The notes beneath the pieces were generated by a model. It was given only the letters and a program-made list of their open reading frames with translations. It had not been told where the DNA came from and made no database searches. From Icerya purchasi (lineage: Eukaryota; Arthropoda; Insecta; Hemiptera; Monophlebidae), in the NCBI GenBank assembly GCA_039619475.1, contig CM077115.1:40372444-40436443 (forward strand): a stretch of 64,000 nt of DNA. Direction: 5' to 3'. Position numbers and translations under genes: made by a program. Shown piece after piece: positions 19,271 through 31,934 of the stretch; positions within the stretch are counted from its first letter, which is position 1; every line of letters starts with the position of its first letter.

Positions 19271-20928
19271 GTAAATCCTATAACAAAATTCTTACCGGAC
19301 ACAATTTGTTTACTGTGGAATCGCAATTGTCTTTCTCAAATTAAGTTTCTCCGAAAGATTAAACAGCTACAACGAAACCTGATGATTGAGTTTTGTGGCT
19401 AAATGATGCTGTACCATGCCAAAAACTAAAAAAATCTCATTCGTGGGTTGTGTTGATGTTTTGAAGATAGTATTTTCAAATTTTTTTGATTTCATTTCCC
19501 GTTTCCCGCTTAAAATTATTACGTTATCTCGGCCATGGTTTATATTCGATAGGAGTGAAATACGCGGATGCGAAAAAATACTTCCGGTTATATAAATTTG
19601 TATTTTTACCGATTTTATTTCCCAATTTAACTCAGAGTTGAACAACTCGAATTAGTCGCTTAAAGTATGTAACAATAAGTCCTTTGAAATTCAGCGATAT
19701 CTGAAGGTTTTGTTCGAAATACTATTTGAAAATATTCAGCCTTAATATTTCAAGGAATAAATATTGCGCCTATTCTGAATTTTATTAGAATTTTTTTAAT
19801 TTAGTTGGAAGAAACCGAATTAAAAATAGTAATAATTTACTGCATAACGACTTCACCCCTTGTGTTGGTTTCAGTCATTTTGTCACGAATATTTAACTGC
19901 GACAAATAACTCGCGCAGCTTTTAGAATTGTAAAAGTTTATGAACCCTCTGTTTTTCATAATAATTTAGCTCCACTTCTTTTCCTAGAAAGGCAAAATAT
20001 TAAAACTTTCTTCGGCCATACATTCGGCTAACGTTTAAAAACAAATATTTACTTTTTACTTTCAGATTGAACAATTAAATATTACAATTTTATTGTTATA
20101 TACATTAAAATCTAGACTATAAGAGTTGTTGACCTAAATTTAACATTCACTAATTTAAGAACAAAACCGATAAAATTTGTTAATTTAGGAGTTGTATAAA
20201 ATCAAATATAAAGAGTTTTTTGTTCTATTTATTTATAACGCGTCAAACAAAAAAAAAAAAATGATAATTTTAGTTTATTTAGTTAGTTAATATTTATTTT
20301 TATAATACCTACTTAATTCTATGTGAAAGAAAAATAACTAAATACATGTAGTACATGTACGTGTATGCTTTAGATTAATTAATAGAAAAATAAACGTTTT
20401 TTAGATACCTTTATGGAAATGCTTATACCAATCACTTTTTTACATTATCAGTTTTAAATTTTCCCAGATTCCTTCTGTTACTAAGGTGGTGGTAGAATCT
20501 AATTGTAAAGTATATTTTTTATCAAACCAGAGAAGTTAATGCAATTATACTGATTTTACAAATCTCACAGTATACCTGATATAGCCTATACTTCTTTATT
20601 TGAAACCTACTTTCATATTTAATGAGAAGAAAATAAATTGTATAGAGGCATTGTGGGCTAATAATTCATATTATTTTTATAGGTAGAACTAATAACCAGA
20701 AATATATTATTTAAATAAAAAAAACTATAACAACGCGTTTGTTCTATATAAATCATATTTTTCTGATTATATTTATTCCGTTTAATAAAAAAAAAAACAG
20801 ATACAGAAACGTGTAATCATTTTAATTATTATATACTTCTTTTATTTCACGCTATTATTAACCTCATTCTATACTGTTTGCGTATATGTATACTGTTTGT
20901 AGGAAAGATGAAAATTAAAAAAGATATA
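19271..20928. other. intron sequence, nothing recognised
   Basis: AT-rich with no recognisable coding similarity; ends at the TA target dinucleotide of the pogo-like element. Confidence 0.4.
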
Positions 20929-20930
20929 TA

Positions 20931-22720
20931 GGGGAAGATGGGGGAATGGCGGTCACCTAAGCCAAAAATGCCATAAATATTTTTAGAGTATCTTCTTGAT
21001 ATTGTTCTAATTATGTATCTTAGTTATTTAGGTTACTTAATTAAACAATTCAGCTATCTTGTGCACCGTAATCTTTTCATTTGCATGTGACTTCATATAC
21101 AGATCACATTCTTTGTTGTAAGCTTTTTTTAATGGTCCATAAAAAACTACATCTAGAGGCTGTAAACGATGTGATGAATGAGGCGGCAATGACAATAGAA
21201 TTATAAAGTTCGTTTTGCAAAACTCATATGCTTCCATGGTTATCGATAATAAGCAAAACTGGCTTTGCTACATTAGGAGAAGAATATTTTTTAAAATGAT
21301 GAAGCCACCGAACAAATAAAGTCCATCCATTTTTTGAACAAAGGTACAATGTATTACACGGCCCATTTACTTCCAAAGACTGGGTCATCCGCTGTCTCGC
21401 ATAAATAAGTGTAGGAGGAATATATCCGCCAGATGCATTAAATGCACAAATAACTGTAGTTGTTTGTCCCCTTTCTCCTGAGGACACAGCACCAACTCTT
21501 TTCTGTCTTTTGGGGGCTAAAATTTTGTTCGTTTCATGAACTGTGCTTATACCAGTTTCGTCCATATTATATATTTTGTTTGGACCAAATTTAAATTTAT
21601 CCATAACCTGTTCAAGGTTATTAAAAAATCGGTTAACTTTATCCTTATTAAATCCTCTTAATCTGTTTAAACTCGTCGATTCTGGCTTGCGAACTGAAAT
21701 ATTGGTGTTTCGTTTCAAGAAACCTTCTAACCAATCTTTACCAGCTAATTTCTTAGTTATATCAAATCTATGTGGAATTTTTAAAATTTCCGCATACTCA
21801 AAAACAAGTTTTATTAATTGCAGTGGGGTTACACCATAAAACATTTTTGTCAATTGCATTAAATGCTCAGTTATGTCAGATTCTTGTTCTTTAGTGAAAA
21901 TAGATTTTCTTCCTAGACGAGGCGCACTCATTTTCATATTTTTCAGCCTTCCTTGCAATGTGCTGAATGGTAAATTGCGATTCTTGGCAGCTTTTCTTAT
22001 AGATATTCCGTTTTAGACATCGCTAATAGCAGCTGTTAAGTCATCTGCAGTCCATTGAGCTCATCGAATTTCTAGGCATCTATTACATTAAAGTAAACAC
22101 TTCGTCTTAATAACTGAGAAAAATTAGATAAATTTCAACAAAACTTTTAAAAATTTATTATACCAAATTATTTTAATAATTTTCCAACATGTAATAATTT
22201 TCTGTATCATATAAAATTTTTATATAAAATTTTTATTGAATAAATGTTAAAAATTGTCTGAAAAAATAATTAAAATAAAAAATTTTGGTATGTCAGTCGT
22301 AATCGGGAAATACCGGTCATTTTGACCGCCATTACCCCAACGTATTCAAATTTAATTTTACATACTCATTTTTTGTTTTATGAATTTTTATTTATACAAT
22401 GATTAATGTATGTAAACTAAAGACTCTTACCTTCACTGTAATGAAACAACTCTTGAATATGATGAAAAATGAAAAATCTGGAGCTTATTTTCGTTGCAGA
22501 AAAAATTACTTACAAAACACGTATTACAAACATTACCTCACTACACAATAAAGAAACACATTATGGCGCCAATAATAATTCCTGGATTATTTGCTGGACT
22601 AGTAGTAAGACACCAGCACATGTTGGGTGTTCTACATTAATAAATACGTGCCATATTTACATGACCGGTATTACCCACTGACCGGTATTACCCACTGACC
22701 GGTATTCCCCCATTCTCCCC
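20931..22720 (-). mobile_element. pogo-like (Tc1/mariner superfamily) transposon with TIRs
   Basis: 1790 bp, flanked by TA on both sides (20929-20930, 22721-22722). The left end GGGGAAGATGGGGGAATGGC then GGTCA, against the reverse complement of the right end GGGGAGAATGGGGGAATACC then GGTCA, matches at 21 of 25 positions. The interior holds a minus-strand DDE_1 transposase. The right subterminal region has the unit TGACCGGTATTACCCAC repeated in tandem (about 22661-22710), and a related GACCGCCATTACCCC stands at 22324-22338. These are likely transposase-binding repeats. Near-intact structure but broken coding sequence. Confidence 0.88.
21037..22080 (-). pseudogene. pogo-like transposase (HTH_psq, CENP-B HTH, DDE_1), one frameshift and one stop
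   Basis: At the N-terminus an HTH_psq domain reads WTADDLTAAISDV, then an in-frame TAA, then NGISIRKAAKNRNLPFSTLQ (about 21950-22060). The main open frame (21224-21958) continues with a CENP-B-type HTH (GKDWLEGFLKRN) and the DDE_1 catalytic core: NMDETG (first Asp), GERGQTTTVICAFNASG and LLIIDNHGS (second Asp). A small indel near 21230 shifts the frame, and the protein resumes at 21237 as EAYEFCKTNFIILLSLPPHS then SHRLQPLD (third catalytic position). Pogo-type transposases bind TIRs and cut and paste into TA. The domain order is complete, so the copy was recently autonomous; it now needs two repairs to be read through. No evidence of domestication. Confidence 0.88.
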
Positions 22721-22722
22721 TA

Positions 22723-23429
22723 CCTATATTATATACATTTTCAATTAAAACTAATTTTTTTATAGACATTGGGGGTAACTTGTTTTTGTTGTAAAAAATC
22801 GCCTATCAGCAAACCGTTACTAACAAAAATGATTCGGGAATTCATTCTTCAGTGGTAAAAAAAAACAATCTCGTCGCCTAAATTTTTATCATAAGCTGAG
22901 CGCATAAAATTGGTTATGCCACCTATTCCACACCAAATGAATGATTTTATAATTTCTGCTTGTTCCCAGCTGTCAACATTTATTTTACCATCGCACTAAT
23001 TCAAATAATAGCAATATTTTTATTTTCCCGAGAAAACACGAAACTACTGTTCGGAATTTTAAAAAACTGAATAAATCTGAAAAAATCAATGTCATTCGGG
23101 ATTTTCTACTTATTTTAAAATGTACTATATATATATATATACTTGTATTTCGGTCAATTCTTTTCAGTTAAATAGCAAAATTTGAAACCAATAATTAAGT
23201 CCGCTATACAATACTGTTAGGCAGGTAAAAAAGTTCTTCCTTACGTCCCATTTCCACGGTACCCTGCATTAGAAAACTGTTTGAATGTATGTTACACCAG
23301 CGTCTAATTTGGTGTCTGGAGCGCAATAATGCATTTTCTACTAATGTGTTCGACTTTTGACCTGGTATTGGTCACCCCGATTGTGATTTTTTGTCTCTCA
23401 TATATGTAAATCCATTATTTGAAAACATT
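22723..23429. other. intron sequence, nothing recognised
   Basis: AT-rich, short TA tract at 23129-23142, no coding similarity. Confidence 0.4.
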
Positions 23430-24070
23430 ATATCTTGGCTTCCTTCATCGATGTATCCTGTGCTTTTGACAATGTCCATTTGCCAATTTTGAAAGACAGA
23501 ATGACTGCAGTTAAGCAGTTCAGTTTACTTCATTATCAATCTTACGATGATCGGTCTGTCGCCTGCCCCTCTTATACTTTTGTCTATACTTCAAAACCGG
23601 TTTTTCGAAGTTTTCTCAATGTTCTTCTCTCAATCCTACTCACACTATTATCATTCCTCCTTTTAAACTCCTTCTTCTTATTCTTTGCTGATGACACTCT
23701 GCCAATATCGTAGCAGCCACTGAAGCACTTAATGCATCTCTCATTGTACTAAAATGTTTGCTTTCCTCAATTAATTTTTCGATTTCTCTTCTAAGTCTAA
23801 ATTTACCCTTCGACCTCTTAAACAATGCGTTCCTTTCTCGAGTTTATTTTAGTATCTTCCATAAAACACGTCAAATATTTTTCCTCTTCTTCTATCAAAC
23901 GGCTAAACTCGTTGAAAGCCCTATCACCAAATACACTTCTTAGAAATTGTAGTATTTAGGTTCGTTTCCTTTTCATCAAATCTAACAGTTCATCTTATAA
24001 ATCTAAACTGCCGTAATTGCCCTTCGTGAGTGTAAAACAGATTTATCTCTCGTTATTACCATTAGTCGCT
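23430..24070 (+). pseudogene. LINE-A reverse transcriptase fragment
   Basis: The plus-strand frame starts ASFIDVSCAFDNVHLPILKD (RT motif A region, catalytic Asp in FID) and reaches LLLNSFFLFFADDTL (motif C, FADD, about 23655-23700). It continues, with frameshifts, into TEALNASLIVLKCLLSSINF and the thumb. This corresponds to FFADDILLF and NETLNSSLFALEQSLSSIHL in the best copy at 62166-63480. Endonuclease, RNase H and 3' end are absent. Confidence 0.7.
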
Positions 24071-24733
24071 TTTAAAAATCATCCAAATTCATTCTTTAAG
24101 CGCGGAATGTTCCAAGCCGACTAAAAACGCTGGAAAAAATAATTTTAATTTTCAACGTTGTTCACATATAATGCGAACTCCTTTAATGTTCTGGTATGTT
24201 ATCATTCACTGTAAAAGAGAACAACCTTTCCTATATCAAATATACACACTATTTACGGTTGATTTGACATACTCAGTTCGATGAAGATTCTGTTCAATAT
24301 TGATCGGATCCGTTTCGAAGGCTACTCTTTCCTTTGTTCAAGAAACTGCAAAAACTCTTTGTTTTCAACATAGTTCGCAACTGATCGTGTAAACTATTAT
24401 CCAGAAACTAAAAATGACTTTAAATCTTTATCATTTTGAAGATTATTCAATCCATATATTATAGTGACTGTTAAAACTGTGTGGAGCAATAAATCTAAGT
24501 TTCTATGAAACGCAAGTGCTAAGTTTTTGTGTAAAATAAAATTATATAAATTAACATATATTGACAATATGTATAAAATGTAAAAATAAAAGAAAAAAAA
24601 TGAATTTAAAGCAGAAAATAATTTTGCAAAAAAATAAATGTGCCCCTGTTCGTTTCAATTGCTCAGCCACTTCCATAACCTTGACCACTGTTTACGAAGA
24701 AGAGAGAAATCATAACTGCAATGATGTCATATT
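24071..24733. other. intron sequence, nothing recognised
   Basis: AT-rich and without recognised similarity; ends at the CAGAGGCG terminus of the MITE at 24734. Confidence 0.35.
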
Positions 24734-25375
24734 CAGAGGCGTATCTAGAGAGATATTTTCGGCAGAGAAATTGTATAATTCCGTAGTCTTCTACGATAGG
24801 CAGTAAATTTGAGAAATACCTTGTTTCATACAGATAATCAAATAGTGTCCTCTTTAGAAATTTAAAAATGTTTTAAAAATACATAATTATTACAATTTTT
24901 AATTTAACTTTTGTTTTATTTTTAGGTGAAAAATAAAAAAATTATAAAATTGTAGCTAAAACGGTAGTTAAGAATTTGAATTGTAAATCACTAGAAAGAT
25001 AAAGATAGTATTTTTATTAGACTTTACTTCTTTTTTATTTTTGTTAGTAATGCGATCCGAATTTTTGTTCGTGACAAGTTTAAATACATATATATTTCTT
25101 ATTAAACTATTTTGATATTTACATTGCAAAATAAAAATTAAAAATAAACAATAAAGGCAAAAGATCGATAACAGCTGCGTTTAAAATAGAGTAAAAACGT
25201 AACATTAATAGTTTTACTAGAAAACAGTATTAAATATTAGTTATAATTAAATCGATAGGTAACATTTATACAAATCTTTTATATTACAAATTAAGTTTCT
25301 CAATTGGAGCAAGTTTCTTCATCGAGGTTTTGGTTCTTTATGGGTGAAATCCCCCCCCCCATGGATCCACCACTG
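24734..25375. mobile_element. hAT-like MITE, full-length candidate
   Basis: Left end CAGAGGCGTATCTAGAGAG; right end is the reverse complement of CAGTGGTGGATCCATGGGGG. The ends are flanked by similar 8-mers (GTCATATT and TCATAATT, or GTCATAAT if shifted by one). The left half (24775-25051) is nearly identical, in inverse orientation, to 54593-54830, which ends in its own GGATCCGCACCTG terminus. No ORF. CAGNGGCG-type termini and an 8-bp duplication are usual for hAT. Confidence 0.6.
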
Positions 25376-25899
25376 TCATAATTATAAAAGTCCCAATTTC
25401 AAATAAAAACAGTTCGTTCTGCATTTATGATAAATGGAAATACATTTTAGATATAGCCAAAAATAAACCGAAATTGGGAATTTGAAAGCTTCGAATAACA
25501 GAAAAAATTTGTCAACAAGTAATAAAAATAAAAATCTAACCAAATATTCTTGCCTATTAGTTTAGTAAATCATGTTTTATTTAAAATTAAAATCGTTATA
25601 CGGAGAAGGCTATAGCCGGGTTATTATGATAAAATTGTCCCCCCCCCTTAAAAAACGCAAAATGTGTTTTTTCGAATTTATTTTTTTCTGAAGCCTCTTT
25701 TCATCCAAAAATTCTGAAAAAATTCAGTGGTGGGTTTTTACGTAACAAATAACTATAACTGTTTTCAAATCTCATAACTCCAAAATTAACTGCTGCAGAA
25801 ACTATTTAAATTTTAAATCATTTTTTTCACACTCTTAATTTTGAGGTGTCACTTTTTAAATTTTCAACTGGACAAGCTTCTTTTTATTTCTTCATTTTA
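25376..25899. other. intron sequence, nothing recognised
   Basis: AT-rich with a C-run at 25639-25648 and no identified features. Confidence 0.35.
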
Positions 25900-26094
25900 C
25901 AAATCGGTATTCCCACTCCATACTATGCTTCATGCATTCTCTCCCTTCCTTCTCCTTCTGTTATACTAGCTCTTGATTCTTTTCTGTTGACTATTTCTGA
26001 TCGTGTATAGATCTGAGTCTTTCTTGCCCCTCTGTTTCATTGTTTTTGGGCCAATGTCCATATTGACGAACCAATAAAAAAAAAAAAAAAAAAA
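25900..26094 (+). pseudogene. LINE-A 3' end with poly(A)
   Basis: Pyrimidine-rich 3' coding tail and 3' UTR ending TTGGGCCAATGTCCATATTG then ACGAACC and an A-run (about 26074-26094). This parallels the 3' end of the minus-strand copy at 59147 (GGTCCTTTGCTGACGTGGCC then A-run). Coding sequence is too decayed to read. Confidence 0.5.
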
Positions 26095-27377
26095 AGCGAA
26101 CCTGGAATCGTGGCCAAAAAAGGAATACAATTTAATCGGCTGCAGACTGTCCTTGAAGTTGACGCATACCGGTGTTTTGGTAGAAAAAAGTTCAAACCAT
26201 TTTGAAATTTATAGTTTTCTGAAAAATGTCTGTGATATTCGTAAAGCGGCTGAAATTAAGAAATATACACGCAAGGGACGCAGTGAAGAACAGAACAAAG
26301 ACAGTTGGCTTGAACAAGGTTAAGCGCAGATTCTTGTAGCATGCCGTTCTCTCTCAGTTTTGATCTTTGTAGTACACGGTTTAATCAGTAATTCTGAATG
26401 AAACTTCTCATTTCTCGCGGTCAATTTGTTTACAAGTCGTGGCCAACAAAGACGTCACAAGGTATGCCGAAGAAGATGTGTGCCGATGGCTTTAGAAAGC
26501 CGATAAAGTCTACTGACCAACTGGAACGATGTAGATTTAAAAAAGGAGAGGGACCATTTGGTATACACTTTTTTAAGCGATACTTAAAATAGGGAGCTTA
26601 ATAAGAAAATCGCCAGCATTAAAAAGTTCTAATCTGCTCAAAAGAATTTCTATTAATTATAGTCCGAAATGGAAACTGCTTTTATTTTTTGCTATGCTTC
26701 TTTAATCAACTAGCGATTTTTAATAAATACAACACGCCGTATTTACTTATGGGACTAATAAAAAAAGACATGAGAAAGAAGTTCTGATAGGTTTTTTTCT
26801 TTTTTTCCCATATACATATATATATATATATAGGTGTATATATATATAGCAACTAGGCTAATAAGTCTATTATGTTTTATTGAATAGGTTTATTGATGTG
26901 AAAAAATCAAGAAGGGATGTGACGAATGGTGAATCGTTGGATAATCTTTTCACATTTTAATATTTAAAAAGGAAAATAAATAAAATCCGCTGAATGATAT
27001 TAATTGGCGAAAACTCTTTTTATCATGAGGGTATAAATTTTGGAAATTTAGTTTCAAAGCAAAAAAAGTATGACCTGTAATTTCATAAAACTCTGGTCAT
27101 TCCCACTTGTCTTGAAACAAGCCATGAACTAAGTCGGCGTATAAAACTGAATAATTAAAGTCTATAATTGATATATATGAATGTGTATGTATATACATAT
27201 ATATTTGTAGGTACATAGTGTTGCCTTAATTCTATAATGTTGAATTTTGTAGAATGTTGTTTTATTAATCATTTTAAGTTTTATTTATTCAAATATCGTG
27301 CGCAGTTGAAAAAACCCGTTGAAGTTTCGTTTCTTTTTTTGTCTTTTGTGTTTGTTTGCTTTCTAATGTGATTACAG
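26095..27377. other. intron sequence with TA microsatellite
   Basis: No coding similarity. (TA)n tracts at 26811-26849 and 27170-27205. The last part is a pyrimidine-rich stretch and acceptor (GATTACAG, 27370-27377) for the next CCP exon. Confidence 0.45.
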
Positions 27378-27551
27378 CTGTTCAATGTGCTACCCCGGAA
27401 AATCCGATGTTCGGAACCGCCTTATACACGTCCACGTCGTACAATTCGGTTGTCTCGTACGATTGTAAATACGGCTACAATTTAGTTGGCGACATCACCA
27501 GACGCTGCGGCGCTGACCGGAAGTGGAGCGGCACCACTCCTAAATGCAAAG
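27378..27551 (+). CDS. CCP/sushi-domain exon 2
   Basis: 174 bp, phase 1-1, acceptor GATTACAG and donor GTACAG. The single module has the four canonical cysteines: VQCATP (C1), SYDCKYGYNLVG (C2), RRCGADRKW (C3 and Trp), TPKC (C4). No extra cysteines and no N-glycosylation sequon. It joins upstream to the exon ending at 12740 (restoring a proline codon, CCT) and downstream to 30279 (restoring a glutamate codon, GAA), leaving linkers of four residues between modules. That is normal spacing for adjacent CCPs and supports direct joining. The aromatic-rich YTSTSYNSVVSYD stretch precedes C2. It is expected to be extracellular. Confidence 0.88.
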
Positions 27552-29497
27552 GTACAGTTCGTTATTGTTTAATCTTTATCAGTATACAATTATTCCCCCT
27601 CAAAAAACGACGTTCACAAAAATTAGTATAAAATTTCATTTATTCTAATCTCGCTACACGTTAACGGTAAAAAAAATATCTGTAGCGCAGAGAAGAAAAG
27701 AAGAAAAAAAGAACTTTAGGATTTGTCTGTTTATCAGAATAGAACAAAATAAATGAATAAATAAAGTTGTGCTGGCAAACTTTTTTTACTAGATCCTCGT
27801 AAATTTCGAACCAAAAATAAAATTAAAATTTTTTGAAGCATCGGCACCCCGCCCTTCTGAAATAAGTCGCTGTTAACGGTAATTTCAAAATTAACTTCGA
27901 AACAAAACAATATACAATCGACAGCTCACAAAATCACTAAAGCACTCCAACACCTATGGGGCTCTCAATTCTAAGTGAAAGACCTCCTTAGTATTTAAAA
28001 AAAATGATGAGTATTAGAACCAAATGGAACATCGATAACTGCGCTATCTATCGACTATACTGATAATGTGTCGTCTGCGTAGTATAATTTGTTTTAAAAT
28101 GATAGCGCACGAGAATATTGCGTAAGTTTTAAAGTTACGAAAAATTTCTACAATTTTATATATATATATATATATGTGTACATATTGTTAAGTGTAAATA
28201 CTTCTTCCAGCATTTTGCGTGAAAATTTCTCATTCAATAAAAGTTTTACGTTAAATTCGGGGGATTAGTTGAAAATCGAAAAGTAATACCACCCTTTGTT
28301 TTCTTTCATTTTAGCAGAATATATATTTTATTAATTTTTATCTTCAATTTTAATTTTTTTTTTTTTTTACGCTTTCCGATACGTTAATTCAATATGCGTT
28401 ATTTTCCCCATCGTGTCCTTTCGTACACAATCAAAAAATAATTTTATTTGCCAAATTTAAAATTTAGCTAAAGTCACGTACAACCGCTCAGAACTCGGCG
28501 AAATAAGTTTTAAGATAGACCGGTGTACACAAAAAAAAATTAATGAAAAAATTCGAAATTGAAACTAGAAAAAAAAATACCAAAAAACAATGCAATACAT
28601 GGAAAATAGAAATCATGTTAAATATAATATTTCTTAAAGTAAAATTCTACAATTGTACACTTATATAAAAAAAAAAAAAAAACTGTTAGTCATATCGTTA
28701 TGTTCTGTTCAAAGGAACGTGCGTATTCATTCGGTTCATATAAATCACTTTAGAAAGCTGCATGTACAGCTCACATCACGAATAAATTTAAGCTCTTATT
28801 TATTCTGCAGTTTTCCATTTTTCTTTAGTGATCGCTCTCACTATTTTCTTCCTTTAAATTTTCCAACATCTTCATACGTTCTACTTTTCTTCTAAAACTA
28901 CGCGTAACCGTTTAATACACACTTATTTAAATTTTCTTTTGTTTCTCTTTTCTTTCATACTTGCTTTATCATCGTGGTTCACATTTACTTTTCTCAAAAC
29001 TTCATTTTTAACTTTTTCTATTCACTTAACGTTCGACGTTCGCCTCTTCCTCATTTCAAATGTAGTTCTTTACATTCTGTTGTTCAAAAATTTGATGAAA
29101 CAAAGTACCATCATCGGACCACCACAGAAGAGAGAGAGACGAGCTTCAAGTAACGTCAGACGTACGAATGAAATTAAAATTTGAAATACTTCTTACTATA
29201 GACAATATTCTCATTTATAAATCAATTTTCTAAACAAAATCTTTTTTTTTTGTTTTGACGTAAATGAATCGCTCGACATTTTCAGTTGCTTACTGTTGTC
29301 AGAATAAATAGATGCAATTTTTTGCAGTTCAAATATACAATTACATAAAGCGTATTTTTCTTTTTTAAATCACCTTTCTAAATAAAAATTTTCAATTCAT
29401 TAACACACTTATTGAACAAAATTTTCATTGAATTATCGAGTGACCGCAAAACATTTTTAAAAATTTCGAATAATATCGATGGAGTTTTTATTTCTTT
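27552..29497. other. intron sequence
   Basis: Only low-complexity features: (TA)n at 28157-28176, A-run 28667-28681. No coding or repeat family recognised. Confidence 0.4.
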
Positions 29498-29779
29498 CAG
29501 TAGCGTACCCAAGATCAACAAATAAGGGTGGTTTTGATAATAATAATACATGCACAATGCGTATATGAAATTATAAGAACATACTTCGATACGAATGATA
29601 TTAGCATATCTACATGTATAATATATATATATATATATATGTATGTATAAAAATTACATTCTATGTCGAAATATAATAAATATAAAAAATATATATATAT
29701 CTGTTTTCTGTTACAAACTTTTATTAAGAATAACAGCAAGGTTTTAATTTCCTCTAAGCCCCTTTTCGGTATGCCACTG
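29498..29779. mobile_element. hAT-like MITE (282 bp)
   Basis: Left end CAGTAGCGTACCCAAG and reverse complement of right end CAGTGGCATACCGAAAAGGG form imperfect TIRs. Flanking 8-mers ATTTCTTT (29490-29497) and ATTTTTTT (29780-29787) agree at 7 of 8. Interior is non-coding with TA-rich tracts (29620-29645, 29680-29700). Confidence 0.55.
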
Positions 29780-29881
29780 ATTTTTTTTATTTATAAATAC
29801 ATACTTTTTTAACAAATTCAAATAAAGTATATCGTAACTTTTATTTTTATTCACGTAACATTTTCAGCTTGACAATAATTG

Positions 29882-29884
<3 letters not shown>

Positions 29885-29918
<34 letters not shown>
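29885..29918. repeat. (AT)n microsatellite
   Basis: About 30 bp of uninterrupted AT dinucleotides. Confidence 0.95.
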
Positions 29919-29920
<2 letters not shown>

Positions 29921-30278
29921 GATAAAAATGGGAAATAACCGCATGCTTTACACTAAAGTATACGTAACTTTGATTCTTTTACATTTTTTTTCCTTCTTTT
30001 TTTAAAAATCTAATCGTTAATTTTGCTATTAGAATTTAATGATAATTTGATAGGCAAATTAGCACGGTACCGATATAAAGTAATTTATGGTTCTGTGTTT
30101 TGTTGTCGACGCTTTTAGTATTTCTACACTTTCTCATCTTCTTCTTCCGTTTTGTTTTCGTATTAATTCCGATATTGTCTAACTACTATTACTACGTACC
30201 GCTTATCACTGCTTGGCCATGTGTCGTCACACGTTTCATATCACCACACATTTTCTTCATTATCTATATGCAAATTAG

Positions 30279-30458
30279 AAATTAAATGCAGCCCTTTGGG
30301 TCCATTGTACAACGGCTGGATGGAAAACGTTGAAGTCGGTACCGGACTAGGAGCCGCTGTCATATTCCACTGCGACGATGGCATGGTGATGGAGGGCAAC
30401 ACTTCGACAATTTGCCAAAGTGACGGAACTTGGCGTTATCCGGCTCCGTCTTGTCTGG
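30279..30458 (+). CDS. CCP/sushi-domain exon 3
   Basis: 180 bp, phase 1-1, acceptor CAAATTAG and a perfect donor GTAAGT. Canonical pattern: IKCSPLGPLYNGW (C1), IFHCDDGMVMEG (C2), TICQSDGTW (C3 and Trp), APSC (C4). One N-glycosylation sequon (NTS) lies between C2 and C3. The upstream join restores GAA; the downstream join to 52949 restores GCT, giving C-L-A-P-C between modules. The intron on its 3' side would be 22.5 kb and contains a complete gypsy element in antisense. An additional small exon in that intron cannot be excluded, although the short linker fits direct joining. Confidence 0.87.
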
Positions 30459-31934
30459 GTAAGTGATCAGCTTCTTTCTTCCTATACACCGAATCATCTG
30501 TATGTCGGTTTTCTTCTATACCGCTTTATTACTACCGAAAGCACACTGTTAGAAACGTTACCAAAGCCTTTTCGTGTCTTTCCTCTAGCGTTAAAAAAAA
30601 AAAAAGTCCTATACCTGTAGAATCGATTATCGCGCACGACCTTTGAATGTATTTCGATCGTAATGATGATAATAGGAAATTTTCTACAAACACAAAACTG
30701 GAAAGCCATGAATAAGACGACTAAATGTGGGAGTCTGATAATCTGATAATCGCCCTGTACACTATACATTTTAATAGGTAATCTAAATAATCTCCTTTAA
30801 ATACGATTAAACGATTGCAGTTTTCGGAATTTTGCGCGTTATTTACAATTACTTCCATAAATTGCCTATTAACCACCGTGCCTCGTGACCTGCCGGTCTC
30901 ATTGATTTCCTCAATTCTTCTGCGCCATTTCCTTTTCTTGTTCTAAAATTATTAGTCAATTCATCCATCTGCTTATCACGTGTCTATCATACCGTTTTCT
31001 CTTCATCGCCCTACTATCTCATTGACTCTGTCTTTATTATTCGTCTTCATCGTGATAAAGAAATCAGCAATAAGATGAAAATAATCTATCTTTTAATGGT
31101 TTTTTTTTCGTTATTTTAAATAAAGAAAAAGACGTACATACTTGTCCTGTCGATAAAATTTAAATTTAAAAAAAATGCATTTTCTGTAGTACAACGTTAT
31201 CATGACAAAAGTTATATTATTTCTCAACATTGCAAACAGTAGTGACACATTGTGGCTTCCCTCCTTACACATACGTATTTAATTGCAATAACTCTACGAC
31301 TGTGATAAACTTACAGTTTACAGTCAGTGGCATGCGGTATCCCGGGAAGAAGGAAAAACGATTTTTTCAATCGGCATTTTTGTGATATTTGAAAATACAG
31401 ATTCAATTTTTAATTGAAGTTTTAAAACAGTTTTTTCTAATAAATTTCGGTTTCGACCAAAAAATTTACTAGAAATAAACATCTAACAACTCGCCGGATA
31501 GTTACGGTTTTTTAATTTTGTTCTAATAAGTTCTACAGTAAATACTTTTCTTTTTAAGATTTTCGTTGGCAAAGAATTTAAGTAATACAAGTTACAATAC
31601 TAAGTTTTAATGGGCATTTATAAGCTTTTACACCCCCCATCACAAAAAAAAAAAAAAAAAAGAACGTTTTAATCTTAATCTGTGTTTATACATGACAGAA
31701 AATTACACTTAAAAGTGCACTTACAAACATGAAAAAACGAAATTAACAAATTTCATTAGAAACTGAAAGAATCTTTATAAGTTTTTAGTTTTTATCGTAA
31801 GGCTCCGTAGCATATCACCGTGATTACATGATCACTAATAAAACACTAACGCGTCTTATACACACCGGTGCATGTTCAACAACTATTTTTTATGTTAACA
31901 GTTTTGAAAGGAGCACACCACACCTACCCCTCTT
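30459..31934. other. intron sequence
   Basis: Low-complexity only: A-run at 31647-31661, no recognised coding similarity. CAGTGGCATGCGGTATCCCG at 31324 resembles a hAT-like terminus, but no partner end was found. Confidence 0.4.

Noticed and set aside
19129..19645. Open frames of 65-92 codons around the tandem duplication
   Set aside because: No recognisable domain; they follow the repeat and not a gene.
26398..26592. 64-codon plus-strand frame with charged, lysine-rich peptide
   Set aside because: No start context, no splice signal and no known family; not supported as a gene.
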